Source of the DNA: Brevundimonas sp. NIBR10
Lineage (GTDB): Bacteria > Pseudomonadota > Alphaproteobacteria > Caulobacterales > Caulobacteraceae
Direction: 5' to 3'
Assembly: GCF_027912515.1 (NCBI RefSeq)
Contig: NZ_CP115464.1
Coordinates: forward strand, 1,674,001 to 1,738,000
DNA: 64,000 nt
Shown here: piece by piece, positions 53,834 to 61,770 of the stretch
How positions within the stretch are numbered: position 1 is the first letter of the stretch
How the letters are laid out: each line of letters begins with the position of its first letter
Made by a program: the position numbers and the translations under genes
Notes under the pieces: generated by a model
Told to the model about the DNA's origin: nothing
What the model saw: the letters and a program-made list of their open reading frames with translations, nothing else
Databases searched by the model: none

Positions 53834-55621
53834 GTGCAGAAGCCCGCGAACGAGTGGCCGGAGACTGAGCGAGCAAGAAGCGTTCTTTTTGTAGCGCAAG
53901 CGATCTCATCCTTGGTTGCGACCGACACGTTCGAAAGTTTTCGAATGATGACATTGGACACGCCCGCCCGGCTTGGAGAAGCCATTGCGCTGTTAAGAGA
54001 CATTGAGTCAGGCCAGCTACCTAGAGCCACATTCGGTCCCGTGAAAGATGAACTAGCGTGGTCAATCGAGTTCGATCCAGCAATAAATCATAAGGTTCAC
54101 GACGAACCGTCAATGCTGCTGCGCAGCCTGAGGTCAATTCAATCCCTCGAAAAGTTCGACATTCGAAGGCTGTCGACGCAAATCCAAGTTACGTCTAACC
54201 GCGTAACTCCGGGATATAAGGAACGGTTAGAGAGAATAATAATTGAAAATTATAACGAAATTAGTCGTCGAAAACAAACACTAAGTGCTGTATCATTTTA
54301 TTGCACCCATATAATAAATCTAGGATATTCGAGAGAATATGTTCTGAATTCGGCCAAGAGATACTTTTTTACCGAACGAGTTGAGCGCGCTGGCGCTAGA
54401 AAGCTAAAGGGATTTTTTAGCTTATTTGATGGCCTTGAGTATAAGTTTACATGCTATGCGGCGGTATCTCCGCACTTTGCAACGTATCTAGACGGAATCG
54501 TATCTGGAAACATACTACAACTGTCAGATCTGCCTGTAGCAGTCTCAGAATCATTCACAGATCACTGGGAGTATGACGAAGAGTTTCGATACGTAAAGTT
54601 CCAGACAAAGGCTAGAGACCGATACATTGCTTCATTTAAGCTCATAGAGGAGCTTTCTAGGCTACGCTCTGTCACAATTCTAGTTAGCCGGACATTTGAA
54701 GCCAGCTGGATGGACGACGTTTATGTAATACGAGGTTCATCAGATTCGGGAGATATGGTACAGAAAGCATCGGTTCGTCTTAGCCGAAAGACATTTAACC
54801 CCCGTCTAGCTGGAAACTCAGCTAGGGACTCAAAATCGTTAACAGAATCGATTGACTCTCAGTTTAACATCGCGTCTAGAGACCGAATTCTAAATTCTCT
54901 AAGTACTACCTTTACAGCAGCCGCTTCAGACGATCCTGAGTCAAGGCTTATATCCTTGTGGTCAGCGTTTGAAATACTCTTACGAGAACCGTCTGCTGGG
55001 ACGCCAAGAATCGTTCACTACGCTGAGTTAATAGCGCCATGTATCGCCCGCAACTACGCACGGCGTACATTTGCGGCTACCTATAACGGCCTCCTTGTAA
55101 ATCATCGAACAGACACATCGTGGTTCACGGAATTTGCCAGCGAAGGCGGTCGATACAATAGGTACCAATCATTTGTACGGGGCATAATACTTCATGATTT
55201 CCATGAACACTTTCGAGATTTCAATCGTCGTATATCTCAGAATCCTTTGGCCTGTTTTAGGCTGCATGAACTGAGAGATAAGTGGTCAACTCCAAAAAAG
55301 TACAGTGATTCTATAGAAAAGCATGAGTCAAAGCTGATGTGGCAGACACACCGAATATATAGAGCAAGAAACAATTTGGTGCATTCTGGTAGAGTTCCGG
55401 CGTACCTTGATTCTCTTACGATAAATGTTTTTGAATATTATAGAAACGCACTTGCGGCGATTGTGAGGGACTCAAAGGATTATATGCCAACATCGGATAT
55501 TGACCATGTTGTCGAATTTATCCGAATGAAGCATCACGGTCAGAAGCTTATGGTCAATGAGATGCGCGGAGACGACGAATTCACCTTGGAACAAATCGAC
55601 GTCGTGTTCGGTAAATCTTAG
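53834..55621 (+). CDS. AT-rich island gene for a 595-residue HEPN-motif protein, possible antiphage or toxin function
   Basis: A GTG start with AGGAGGGG upstream opens a 595-codon gene whose middle and end are visibly more AT-rich, and use other codons, than the rest of the window, so it was acquired. The C-terminal part has the HEPN ribonuclease signature: an SLWSAFEILLRE helix (about 374-385) and Arg512-Asn-Asn-Leu-Val-His517 (Rx4H). This pattern, the size and the C-terminal position resemble the ApeA-like HEPN proteins that block phage by abortive infection. The rest is not recognised. No antitoxin gene is evident next to it. Confidence 0.8.
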   Translation: MQKPANEWPETERARSVLFVAQAISSLVATDTFESFRMMTLDTPARLGEAIALLRDIESGQLPRATFGPVKDELAWSIEFDPAINHKVHDEPSMLLRSLRSIQSLEKFDIRRLSTQIQVTSNRVTPGYKERLERIIIENYNEISRRKQTLSAVSFYCTHIINLGYSREYVLNSAKRYFFTERVERAGARKLKGFFSLFDGLEYKFTCYAAVSPHFATYLDGIVSGNILQLSDLPVAVSESFTDHWEYDEEFRYVKFQTKARDRYIASFKLIEELSRLRSVTILVSRTFEASWMDDVYVIRGSSDSGDMVQKASVRLSRKTFNPRLAGNSARDSKSLTESIDSQFNIASRDRILNSLSTTFTAAASDDPESRLISLWSAFEILLREPSAGTPRIVHYAELIAPCIARNYARRTFAATYNGLLVNHRTDTSWFTEFASEGGRYNRYQSFVRGIILHDFHEHFRDFNRRISQNPLACFRLHELRDKWSTPKKYSDSIEKHESKLMWQTHRIYRARNNLVHSGRVPAYLDSLTINVFEYYRNALAAIVRDSKDYMPTSDIDHVVEFIRMKHHGQKLMVNEMRGDDEFTLEQIDVVFGKS

Positions 55622-55857
55622 ATCGCCTCGCTCTGATGCCTGTCGCGTTCTGAATCGACGAACACCATTCTCAGACCCGTGGCCAGCGCCGGAGGCATGT
55701 GGCGGGAACCGCACTCAAAGCTTTCATTATGAGCCCCTCCATTGCCGGAGGGTGCACAAGAGACGCCCGAAACTGCCGTAAGCTGTATGGCTGACAAGGA
55801 ATGTCTGCATGCTGCTGAAAAGCAGGCAGGCCCTCCTTTCGATCTACGGCCGATCAC
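55622..55857. other. 236-base intergenic stretch between the HEPN gene and the XRE gene
   Basis: Both flanking genes converge here. Short inverted pieces (for example CCGGAGG near 55689 and 55746) but no clear terminator. No gene seen. Confidence 0.4.
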
Positions 55858-56064
55858 CTACTCAGATAGCAAGAAGCTCGGGGCCGTTCCCAAGGCCTGA
55901 GCGAGCCGAACCAGCACCAAAAGACTCGGATTTCTTCGGCCTCTTTCGATCCTACCTAGATAGGTGAGGTCAATCTCGGAGTCGTGTGCAAGCTGCTCCT
56001 GTGACAGGCCACGCTCAAGGCGAAGCCGTCTGACGTTTCCCCCCACGATGGCCCGCCAATCCAT
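55858..56064 (-). CDS. XRE-family regulator, short
   Basis: A 68-residue protein that is a single HTH of the lambda-Cro/XRE type: NVRRLRLERGLSQEQLAHDS, then LTYLGRIERGRRNPSLLVLVRLAQALG. It follows the 86-residue XRE gene by 23 bases on the same strand, so both are probably transcribed together. Confidence 0.9.
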   Translation of the reverse strand: MDWRAIVGGNVRRLRLERGLSQEQLAHDSEIDLTYLGRIERGRRNPSLLVLVRLAQALGTAPSFLLSE

Positions 56065-56087
56065 TTGCGGAGAGAGCAGGATCGGGC

Positions 56088-56348
56088 TTAGGTCTCAGTG
56101 CGCATACCAGCGATGACTTTCTGAAGGGCGTCCAGCATGGCTGTCGGCTTGCAACCTGTGGCACCGATGAAGTCGACGAACTCGATCACGTCGATCCGCC
56201 GTTCACCGCGCTCCAGCTTCGAAACGTAGGATTGGGGCTTACCTAGCCGGTTGGCCATTTCCGTTTGCGTCAAGCCCGCCGTTCTGCGGCATGCCCTGAG
56301 GATGACGAGCAGTTCTTCATAGCGGTCGCTGTGTAGCGACTTGGTCAT
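56088..56348 (-). CDS. XRE-family regulator, second
   Basis: An 86-residue HTH protein: LLVILRACRRTAGLTQTEMANRL and QSYVSKLERGERRIDVIEFVDF. The start ATG 56348 faces a divergent membrane-protein gene, 77 bases away. XRE proteins like this often repress a divergent promoter, and a candidate operator lies between the two genes. Confidence 0.9.
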   Translation of the reverse strand: MTKSLHSDRYEELLVILRACRRTAGLTQTEMANRLGKPQSYVSKLERGERRIDVIEFVDFIGATGCKPTAMLDALQKVIAGMRTET

Positions 56349-56381
56349 ATGCGCCGTCCCGTTGAACGACGCTTTGCCTAA

Positions 56382-56411
56382 AACCCGATTTCGGATATCC
56401 CAGTACGGGTT
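56382..56411. promoter_or_regulatory. Possible operator between divergent genes
   Basis: Inverted AACCCG (56382-56387) and CGGGTT (56406-56411) flank a central ATTTCGGATAT, in the 77 bases between the XRE gene and the membrane-protein gene. Spacing suits an XRE dimer. Low support from sequence alone. Confidence 0.35.
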
Positions 56412-56425
56412 ATCGCGGAGGGTTC

Positions 56426-57157
56426 ATGCTCTGGTGGGTCTTGGGAGCGCTTGCGCTAGTTGTGATCGCGATTCTGGGACTCTCGGCTGCCAATGGCACT
56501 GCCGCTGAGACTGAAGACGAGAGAGCGCTGCGGCGTCGACGCGAAAGCAGGAAAGAGGTCCAGCTTGAGCAGGATCGTGAAGCCAAAGAGCGTGAGGCCG
56601 AGTTCCTAGAGGCCAGAGCCGCGTCAGTGCAGGCGTTTGAGCATGATGCGCTACGAGGCTGGCCGTTCAAGAAATGCAAAATGGGAGAAACAAGAGCGGC
56701 GATTGCGTTCGAACCGCGAGGGTCAACGTTTGTAGTGGTTCACTACAAGGACTACCGCACGATCAACATCCTTAGTCAGGCTGAATACGACGCCTCCGAC
56801 GTGCTTTCTGTTCAAGCAGACCAACTATTCAAGTCCTACGATAGGAAAATCGTCGACTATCAGACGGTGGAAACGAGGAAAAACAAAAGCGCAATCGGCA
56901 GAGGTGTGGCTGGAGCGGTTGTTGCCGGGCCTGTAGGCGCAATCGTAGGAGCGGTGTCCGCGTTGACACCTACCGTCACCACCGAGCGGGTCGCATCGGT
57001 CCGCTACGAGACAACGAAGTCCAAGGGCGATAGCCGCGTGATCCTGCATATGTCCGATATGGCATCAAGGCCGCTAGTGATGGATTTCGCCTTCGAGTCA
57101 GATGCTCATGCCTTGGTGGCGTGGATAGACGCTCACCGCAATGGTTCAGGTCGCTAG
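56426..57157 (+). CDS. Membrane-anchored protein with a glycine-zipper segment
   Basis: A 243-residue protein. An N-terminal helix (about 2-24), a charged coiled coil (about 28-70) and a central SAIGRGVAGAVVAGPVGAIVGAVSAL (about 153-178) with glycines three or four apart, the pattern of a glycine zipper that inserts in membranes. The last 60 residues look beta-rich. GGAGG precedes the ATG at 56426. Divergent from the XRE pair. Membrane action is plausible; nothing more can be said. Confidence 0.6.
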   Translation: MLWWVLGALALVVIAILGLSAANGTAAETEDERALRRRRESRKEVQLEQDREAKEREAEFLEARAASVQAFEHDALRGWPFKKCKMGETRAAIAFEPRGSTFVVVHYKDYRTINILSQAEYDASDVLSVQADQLFKSYDRKIVDYQTVETRKNKSAIGRGVAGAVVAGPVGAIVGAVSALTPTVTTERVASVRYETTKSKGDSRVILHMSDMASRPLVMDFAFESDAHALVAWIDAHRNGSGR

Positions 57158-57294
57158 CGGATAGCTTCCACGCAACGCTTGTGTCTTGCCGGCTCGCGCG
57201 TATCGTTATGGGCGCAGATCGCCTCTGGCTTACTGTGCCGATGCGGCGGCTAGGAGCGGTGCCCGCATTCATGCGCCGCTTCACCAACCGTGGG

Positions 57295-57570
57295 TTAGTC
57301 CCGAGTCTCGGCACAAATGTTGAGGCCGGTCGCGTCACTCGGCTTGCATCGCAGACCGCATTCGAAGGTGCCCGTTTGTTGTCGACCAAATGTGGCAAGC
57401 GTCTCCGATGCAGCCACGCGGCACTGCTCGAAGGTTTTGAACCTCCCGATTTCGGCTGAGACAGTGAGATTGTCGGCGTCGGGATAGACGAAACCGGTCC
57501 ATTGATCCTGTGCGCCACAGGAGACCAATCCGGTCAGACACAGGAATGCTAGGAGGGGTTGATGGCGCAT
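57295..57570 (-). CDS. Small lipoprotein near the right island end
   Basis: A 91-residue protein with a lipoprotein signal, lipobox LVSC (Cys17), then WTGFVYPDADNLTVSAEIGRF and four cysteines in the mature part. Start ATG 57570 begins the signal; an upstream ATG at 57594 would lengthen it by 8 residues. Located 100 bases inside attR. Not recognised. Confidence 0.6.
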   Translation of the reverse strand: MRHQPLLAFLCLTGLVSCGAQDQWTGFVYPDADNLTVSAEIGRFKTFEQCRVAASETLATFGRQQTGTFECGLRCKPSDATGLNICAETRD

Positions 57571-57669
57571 GCGAGGTTTTACACCCGCTAGCAAGCCGTT
57601 GATATCATTGGACGACGAAACTGCACGTTTTACAGGCTAAGCCTCTGAAGTTTATGAGTTAGCCTAGGG

Positions 57670-57685
57670 CCTCCTCGCCTACCAC
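57670..57685. other. Right attachment site (attR)
   Basis: A direct copy of the attL sequence CCTCCTCGCCTACCAC. The flanking bases differ from the tRNA on the left, so it is the crossover copy, not a second tRNA. It sits five bases from the stop of the beta-helix gene. Confidence 0.88.
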
Positions 57686-57690
57686 GCCCG

Positions 57691-59274
57691 TCAGTACGGT
57701 CTCGGCGTTGCCTCGCAGGAGCGCTCACGAAGGCGCTCTTGCTCCCTCACCCAACGGCGGTCGTAGCGGGGATCGCTGGCGAAGGGGAGGGGCGGGTTGC
57801 GGCGGCCGAAGCGGGCCTCGCCCCAGTAGCGGGTGTCGTCGATGAAGCCGCCGCGCTGGTCGTACCAGCCGCAGCCGGCGTTGAAGCGGTTCAGCCCGGG
57901 CACGACATAGGCGTCGTTGACGTAGGCGATGCCCAGGGCACCCTCTTCCTCGGCCCACCACGACTGCGGATAGGGGCGTTGCTGGCACTCGAAGCCCTGT
58001 TCGCCGCGCCGCCAGAAGGGGACGAACCGGCCGCGATACTCGGGTCGGAACTCGGGCGAGCATTCCCGGCCGCGCGACCACAGGGAGTTGCCACGCGCAT
58101 CGATGTCGCCGCGCGCGTCCTCGAAGAAGATCTGCTCGACGCCGGAGAAGGCGGTGTTGGTCACCACGGCGCGGCCGGCCTGTGCCACCACGCCGACGTA
58201 TCGGGCGCGAACCCGAGAGCCGGTCAGGGTCAGCTCGCCGCCATAGACGACGACACCCTTGTCGGCGAGGCACAGTTTCGAGCCCTGGATGGTGACGCGG
58301 ACCCCGTCCACGGCGACGCCCTCGCCATAGCCGCAGATGCGGCTGTTGACGATCGACAGTTCGCCCAGTTCTCGGCGCGAGCGGACGTTCACCCCGATGG
58401 CCCGCGGGCCGAAATTGGACGGGTTGTGTTCGCCGGTCAGGAAGACGTTGGTCAGGCTGGACGGTCCGCCGGGTCCAGGCGAGATTTCGACACCGGACTG
58501 GGCGTTGACCACATTCAGGCCCACGGCGGTCAGCGTCCCGGCATCGACCAGGATGGCGGGGCCGGTGGTCTGGGCGTTGATCGAGCTGGAGCGGATGTCG
58601 AGCACCCCGCCGCGCACCAGGATGGCCGCCTCGTCGCCGACGTGGCGCAGCGAGACGCGGTCCAGCGCGATCGTGGCCTCCTCCCCCGAGATGCAGGGGG
58701 CGTCGCCGGCCGTGGGCGAGGCCAGGGCGATGTCCTGGATCACGGCGCGAACGCCGGGTGCCACGGTGATACAGGGCAGGCCCTGCGGCGCCTGGAGCGT
58801 CACCGATCCGGCATAGCTGCCCGAGCCGCGAATGGTCATGGCCTTGTCGATGTTGATCCAGCCGACGCAGGGGCCGCCCGAGGCGCGGATGGTCAATGTG
58901 CCGCCGGGGGCTACGCGCCGGGCCGCCGCCTCGACACCGCCGCTGCCGGGATTGCCGCCACAGTCGACGACGACCTCGTTCTGAAGCCCACCGGGGTTGG
59001 GCGGGTAGCCGGGTCCGTAACCGGGACGTGGCGGCGCATAGTAATCCGGGCGGTGGTCGCGATAGTTGAAGCGGCGATGCTCACGCCGGGGCCGGCTGCT
59101 GGTCTGGGGGCTCAGCAGCAGGCCGAAGTTCGGTCGGGTCTGGCTCTCGACCCGCGCAGCGACCTGCGCCTGGGCCGGCGTCGGACTGGCAACGGCCAGA
59201 AACACGGCAGCGGCGACGGCGGCCCCGGCCAGCAGTCCAGTGGAGATGGCGAGGGCGGTCGATGACGTCTTCAT
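57691..59274 (-). CDS. Secreted right-handed beta-helix repeat protein
   Basis: A 527-residue protein with a signal peptide ending AQAQ (about residue 37), a Pro/Tyr/Gly-rich linker (60-95) and a beta-helix region (about 95-375) with repeats such as VRAVIQDIALASPTAGD and GGVLDIRSSSINAQTTG, each with Asn or Asp at turns. It shares a general parallel beta-helix pattern with polysaccharide lyases and adhesins; no catalytic residues are evident. The C-terminus is Arg- and Trp-rich. Its stop is five bases from attR. Confidence 0.78.
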   Translation of the reverse strand: MKTSSTALAISTGLLAGAAVAAAVFLAVASPTPAQAQVAARVESQTRPNFGLLLSPQTSSRPRREHRRFNYRDHRPDYYAPPRPGYGPGYPPNPGGLQNEVVVDCGGNPGSGGVEAAARRVAPGGTLTIRASGGPCVGWINIDKAMTIRGSGSYAGSVTLQAPQGLPCITVAPGVRAVIQDIALASPTAGDAPCISGEEATIALDRVSLRHVGDEAAILVRGGVLDIRSSSINAQTTGPAILVDAGTLTAVGLNVVNAQSGVEISPGPGGPSSLTNVFLTGEHNPSNFGPRAIGVNVRSRRELGELSIVNSRICGYGEGVAVDGVRVTIQGSKLCLADKGVVVYGGELTLTGSRVRARYVGVVAQAGRAVVTNTAFSGVEQIFFEDARGDIDARGNSLWSRGRECSPEFRPEYRGRFVPFWRRGEQGFECQQRPYPQSWWAEEEGALGIAYVNDAYVVPGLNRFNAGCGWYDQRGGFIDDTRYWGEARFGRRNPPLPFASDPRYDRRWVREQERLRERSCEATPRPY

Positions 59275-59285
59275 GGCTCGCCCTC

Positions 59286-60761
59286 CTAGCGGCGCTGCGA
59301 ACGGGAAACCTGGGCGAGGACCGCCTGCAGGCGCGAGGCCGAGGGGCCGAAACCCTCGAAGGCCGAATCGATCCGGTAGGCGACGGCCTGGGCCTTGTCC
59401 TGATCGGACACTCCGGCGACGCCGAGGGCGAAGAAGGTGGACATGGCGAACTTGGCCTCGCCGTTCCCCTGTTTGTCGGCCATCGAATACCAGTGGAAGG
59501 CGCGGGCGTAGTCGGCGGGAACGCCTATCCCCTCGGAATACATCACCGCCAGCACCATCTGGGCGTCGGACGATCCGTTGGTGGCGGCCAGCTGGATCGC
59601 GCGGACCTTCTCCAGCGGTGACAGGAAGCCGTCCATCGGATGGCCCAGCATGGCCTCCAGGGTCTCGACCTGGCGTTTGGACAGGCCGTTGGGTTCGCGC
59701 GCCACGTCCTCGGTCACGCCCAGGAACTTGAGCGCCCGGCCGACATGGACGAATGGCATCTCGCCCTGCATCCGCGACAGGGCGTATTCATAGGCGTCGC
59801 CGCGTGGCCGGCTCTCGTCGGAGAAGGGCACGCCCGACGGAGGAGCCTCGTTGGGATAGAATTCGTACGGCGGCACCCACTGACGCGCCTTGGCCTCGAC
59901 GAAGGAGCCGGACCGGGCCCGCGTCGGTGACGACCGTTCGAAATCCTTGAGCAGGACATAGGCCCCGACGTCGCCGGTCTGCACCGCCAGATAGTTATAG
60001 AGGTAGGCGTCCACGTCGTTACGCTGGAACAGGTTGACGGCGGCGTTGCGCGACGCGCGCCAGCGTTCCTCGCGATTGGCTCCGTCCTTGCGGCCATAGG
60101 CCTCGCGCCCCTGAGGGTTGTCCTCGGGCTCGCCGAACGGACCGAACAGGCCGTCGTGAAGCCGGGCCAGGGTGCGGAAGCCCTTGGCGTCCTGGGTCGA
60201 CAAGACATAGATCATCCGGTCGCGGACCTGCTCCTGTTCGTCGCGCGACATCCGGGACAGCTGCTCGTCCAGCTTCTGATAGGCGTTGTGGCGTTCCCAC
60301 GCCCGGCAGTCGTCATAGCGCGACAGGGCCCTGAGGCCGCCGCCGAACAGGCCGCCGCGCTCGACGCGGTTGATCGGGGCGTAGCCCTCCTCGTTGGCGA
60401 GGGCGAGGCCGGTCCACACGGCGCTTTCGATCGGGTCCTCGATGTTCTTGTCGGTGGCGCGCACCGCCGCATAGCGGGTGCCGAGCTCCAGTTGCGCGAA
60501 GAAGTCGCCGCGGAAGGCGGCGCGGCGCAGCGCCCTCAAACCCTGTTCTTGGGCATTGAACTCGGACCCGGTCAGGGAGGCGGGGCGCGGACAGGCGTTG
60601 ACGGCGGCAGCCCCATCCTTGCGCCACAGCGAAGGGCCACCTTCGCCGCAGCTGGTCAGGCCGGTCAGGGCGACGGCGGATGCGACCAGGGCCACGACGA
60701 CGGTTGCGGGCCTGCGTGCAACACCGCGCGCGTGATCGCCTCGATCCTCCCGATCACCCAT
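59286..60761 (-). CDS. SEL1-repeat lipoprotein
   Basis: A 491-residue protein. The lipobox LTGLTSC (Cys around residue 37) follows a signal peptide; the long middle part is helical and not recognised. The last 120 residues contain two SEL1 repeats: DAQMVLAVMYSEGIGVPADYARAFHWYSMAD and GEAKFAMSTFFALGVAGVSDQDKAQAVAY. SEL1 repeats mediate protein contacts, often in the envelope. ATG 60761 with GAGGGG six bases upstream is preferred to the ATG at 60791. It ends 12 bases before the beta-helix gene start, same strand. Confidence 0.8.
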   Translation of the reverse strand: MGDREDRGDHARGVARRPATVVVALVASAVALTGLTSCGEGGPSLWRKDGAAAVNACPRPASLTGSEFNAQEQGLRALRRAAFRGDFFAQLELGTRYAAVRATDKNIEDPIESAVWTGLALANEEGYAPINRVERGGLFGGGLRALSRYDDCRAWERHNAYQKLDEQLSRMSRDEQEQVRDRMIYVLSTQDAKGFRTLARLHDGLFGPFGEPEDNPQGREAYGRKDGANREERWRASRNAAVNLFQRNDVDAYLYNYLAVQTGDVGAYVLLKDFERSSPTRARSGSFVEAKARQWVPPYEFYPNEAPPSGVPFSDESRPRGDAYEYALSRMQGEMPFVHVGRALKFLGVTEDVAREPNGLSKRQVETLEAMLGHPMDGFLSPLEKVRAIQLAATNGSSDAQMVLAVMYSEGIGVPADYARAFHWYSMADKQGNGEAKFAMSTFFALGVAGVSDQDKAQAVAYRIDSAFEGFGPSASRLQAVLAQVSRSQRR

Positions 60762-61035
60762 CACCAACCCCTCGAACCCCGTACTGGACATCCGGCGACC
60801 CCGGGTATCGCGTCAACCATTTCGCAATACGGCGTTCGGGTCCAGTGACTTCGCCTCATGGTTAACGTTGTTTTGCGACAAAGCGTTGCCGCAAAGGCGC
60901 GACTTTACCGCACAGCTTGATATCGCGGGTGAAATCAGGGTTTGAGCCGCTCGCCCGAAAGGGGAATCCGGCGCATCTCGCCCTGTGCCCCATGACCCCC
61001 TATATGCGCCGACCGCCCACAGAATCGCCCGCGCC

Positions 61036-61545
61036 ATGTCCTATGTTCCCCGCACCGACCGCCCCGCCGACAAGGCCGCCTGCTATGCCGAGGTCGAGGG
61101 CGAGATCCTGGCCGTTCTCGACGGCGAGCCGAACCGCGTGGCCCGCATGGCGACGGTCGCCTCGATGCTGGCCGATGCCTTCGACAGTTATTTCTGGACG
61201 GGCTTCTATGTCGTCGATCCGGACAAGGCTGGGGCGGATGGGGCAGGGGAACTGGTCGTCGGCCCGTATCAGGGCACCCTGGGCTGTTTGCGCATCCCCT
61301 TCGGCCGGGGCGTCTGCGGGGCCGCAGCCGCGACCGGACTGACCCAGGTGGTCGAGGACGTCCACGCCTTCCCCGGCCATATCGCCTGCGACAGCCGCTC
61401 GGCGTCGGAGATCGTGGTGCCGGTGTTCGGGGCGGACGGCGTTCTGATCGCGGTGTTCGACGTGGACTCCACGGAAAAGGCGGCCTTCGATGGCGTGGAT
61501 CGGGCGGCGCTGGAACGGCTTCTGGGGAAGGTGTTCGGCACTTGA
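61036..61545 (+). CDS. msrC: Free methionine-(R)-sulfoxide reductase
   Basis: A GAF-domain protein of 169 residues. The three cysteines of fRMsr are present: Cys84 (TLGCLRIPFG), Cys94 (RGVCGAAA) and Cys118 (HIACDSRSASEIVVP). The enzyme reduces free methionine sulfoxide. FWTGFYVVDP near residue 53 and FDVDSTEKAAFD near 145 complete the family pattern. ATG 61036 gives the normal length. A REP-like element follows its stop. Confidence 0.93.
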   Translation: MSYVPRTDRPADKAACYAEVEGEILAVLDGEPNRVARMATVASMLADAFDSYFWTGFYVVDPDKAGADGAGELVVGPYQGTLGCLRIPFGRGVCGAAAATGLTQVVEDVHAFPGHIACDSRSASEIVVPVFGADGVLIAVFDVDSTEKAAFDGVDRAALERLLGKVFGT

Positions 61546-61548
61546 ACT

Positions 61549-61617
61549 CCCTCTCCCAGAGGGAGAGGGCTTGAGCCTCCGGGAGCGTAGCGATCGGCAA
61601 GGCGAAAGGGTGAGGGG
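61549..61617 (+). repeat. REP-like element, copy B
   Basis: Same family as the elements at 38.9-39.1 kb: CCCTCTCCCAGAGGGAGAGGG, GCTTGAGCCTCCGGGAGCG, and GCGAAAGGGTGAGGGG. Begins 4 bases after the msrC stop. Confidence 0.8.
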
Positions 61618-61644
61618 TTACGGTGCGAAACGGCGAGGGCATAA

Positions 61645-61715
61645 CCCCTCACCCTTTCGCGCAAGGACACTCGCAGCGCTCGTGTGCGCTCAAGCCCTCT
61701 CCCTCTGGGAGAGGG
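61645..61715 (-). repeat. REP-like element, copy B' (inverted)
   Basis: Inverted copy of the element at 61549 with 27 bases between them. Part of it is read as codons if the KpsC-like gene starts at GTG 61684. Confidence 0.8.
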
Positions 61716-61770
61716 TTCGCAAAGTGCGGACGACGCCCTAAAGCATCGAGACGTTTCCGGATCGCTCAGC

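Larger units (their letters stand above)
43935..57685. mobile_element. Integrated genomic island, about 13.75 kb, in a tRNA gene
   Basis: The island starts within the tRNA 3' end and ends in a second copy of the same 16 bases (57670-57685). A tyrosine integrase gene lies next to the tRNA and points towards it, as usual for tRNA-integrating islands. The interior holds an IS21 insertion, small unknown genes, regulators, a serine recombinase and the AT-rich HEPN gene at 53834. No phage structural or conjugation genes are visible, so it probably depends on other elements to move. Confidence 0.9.

Noticed and set aside
55472..55857. Two short minus-strand frames behind the HEPN gene as an antitoxin
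   Set aside because: They are antisense to the HEPN gene end or lack ribosome sites and motifs; no antitoxin can be supported.
43935..57685. Prophage
   Set aside because: No capsid, portal, terminase, tail or lysis genes in the island; integrase alone does not make a phage.
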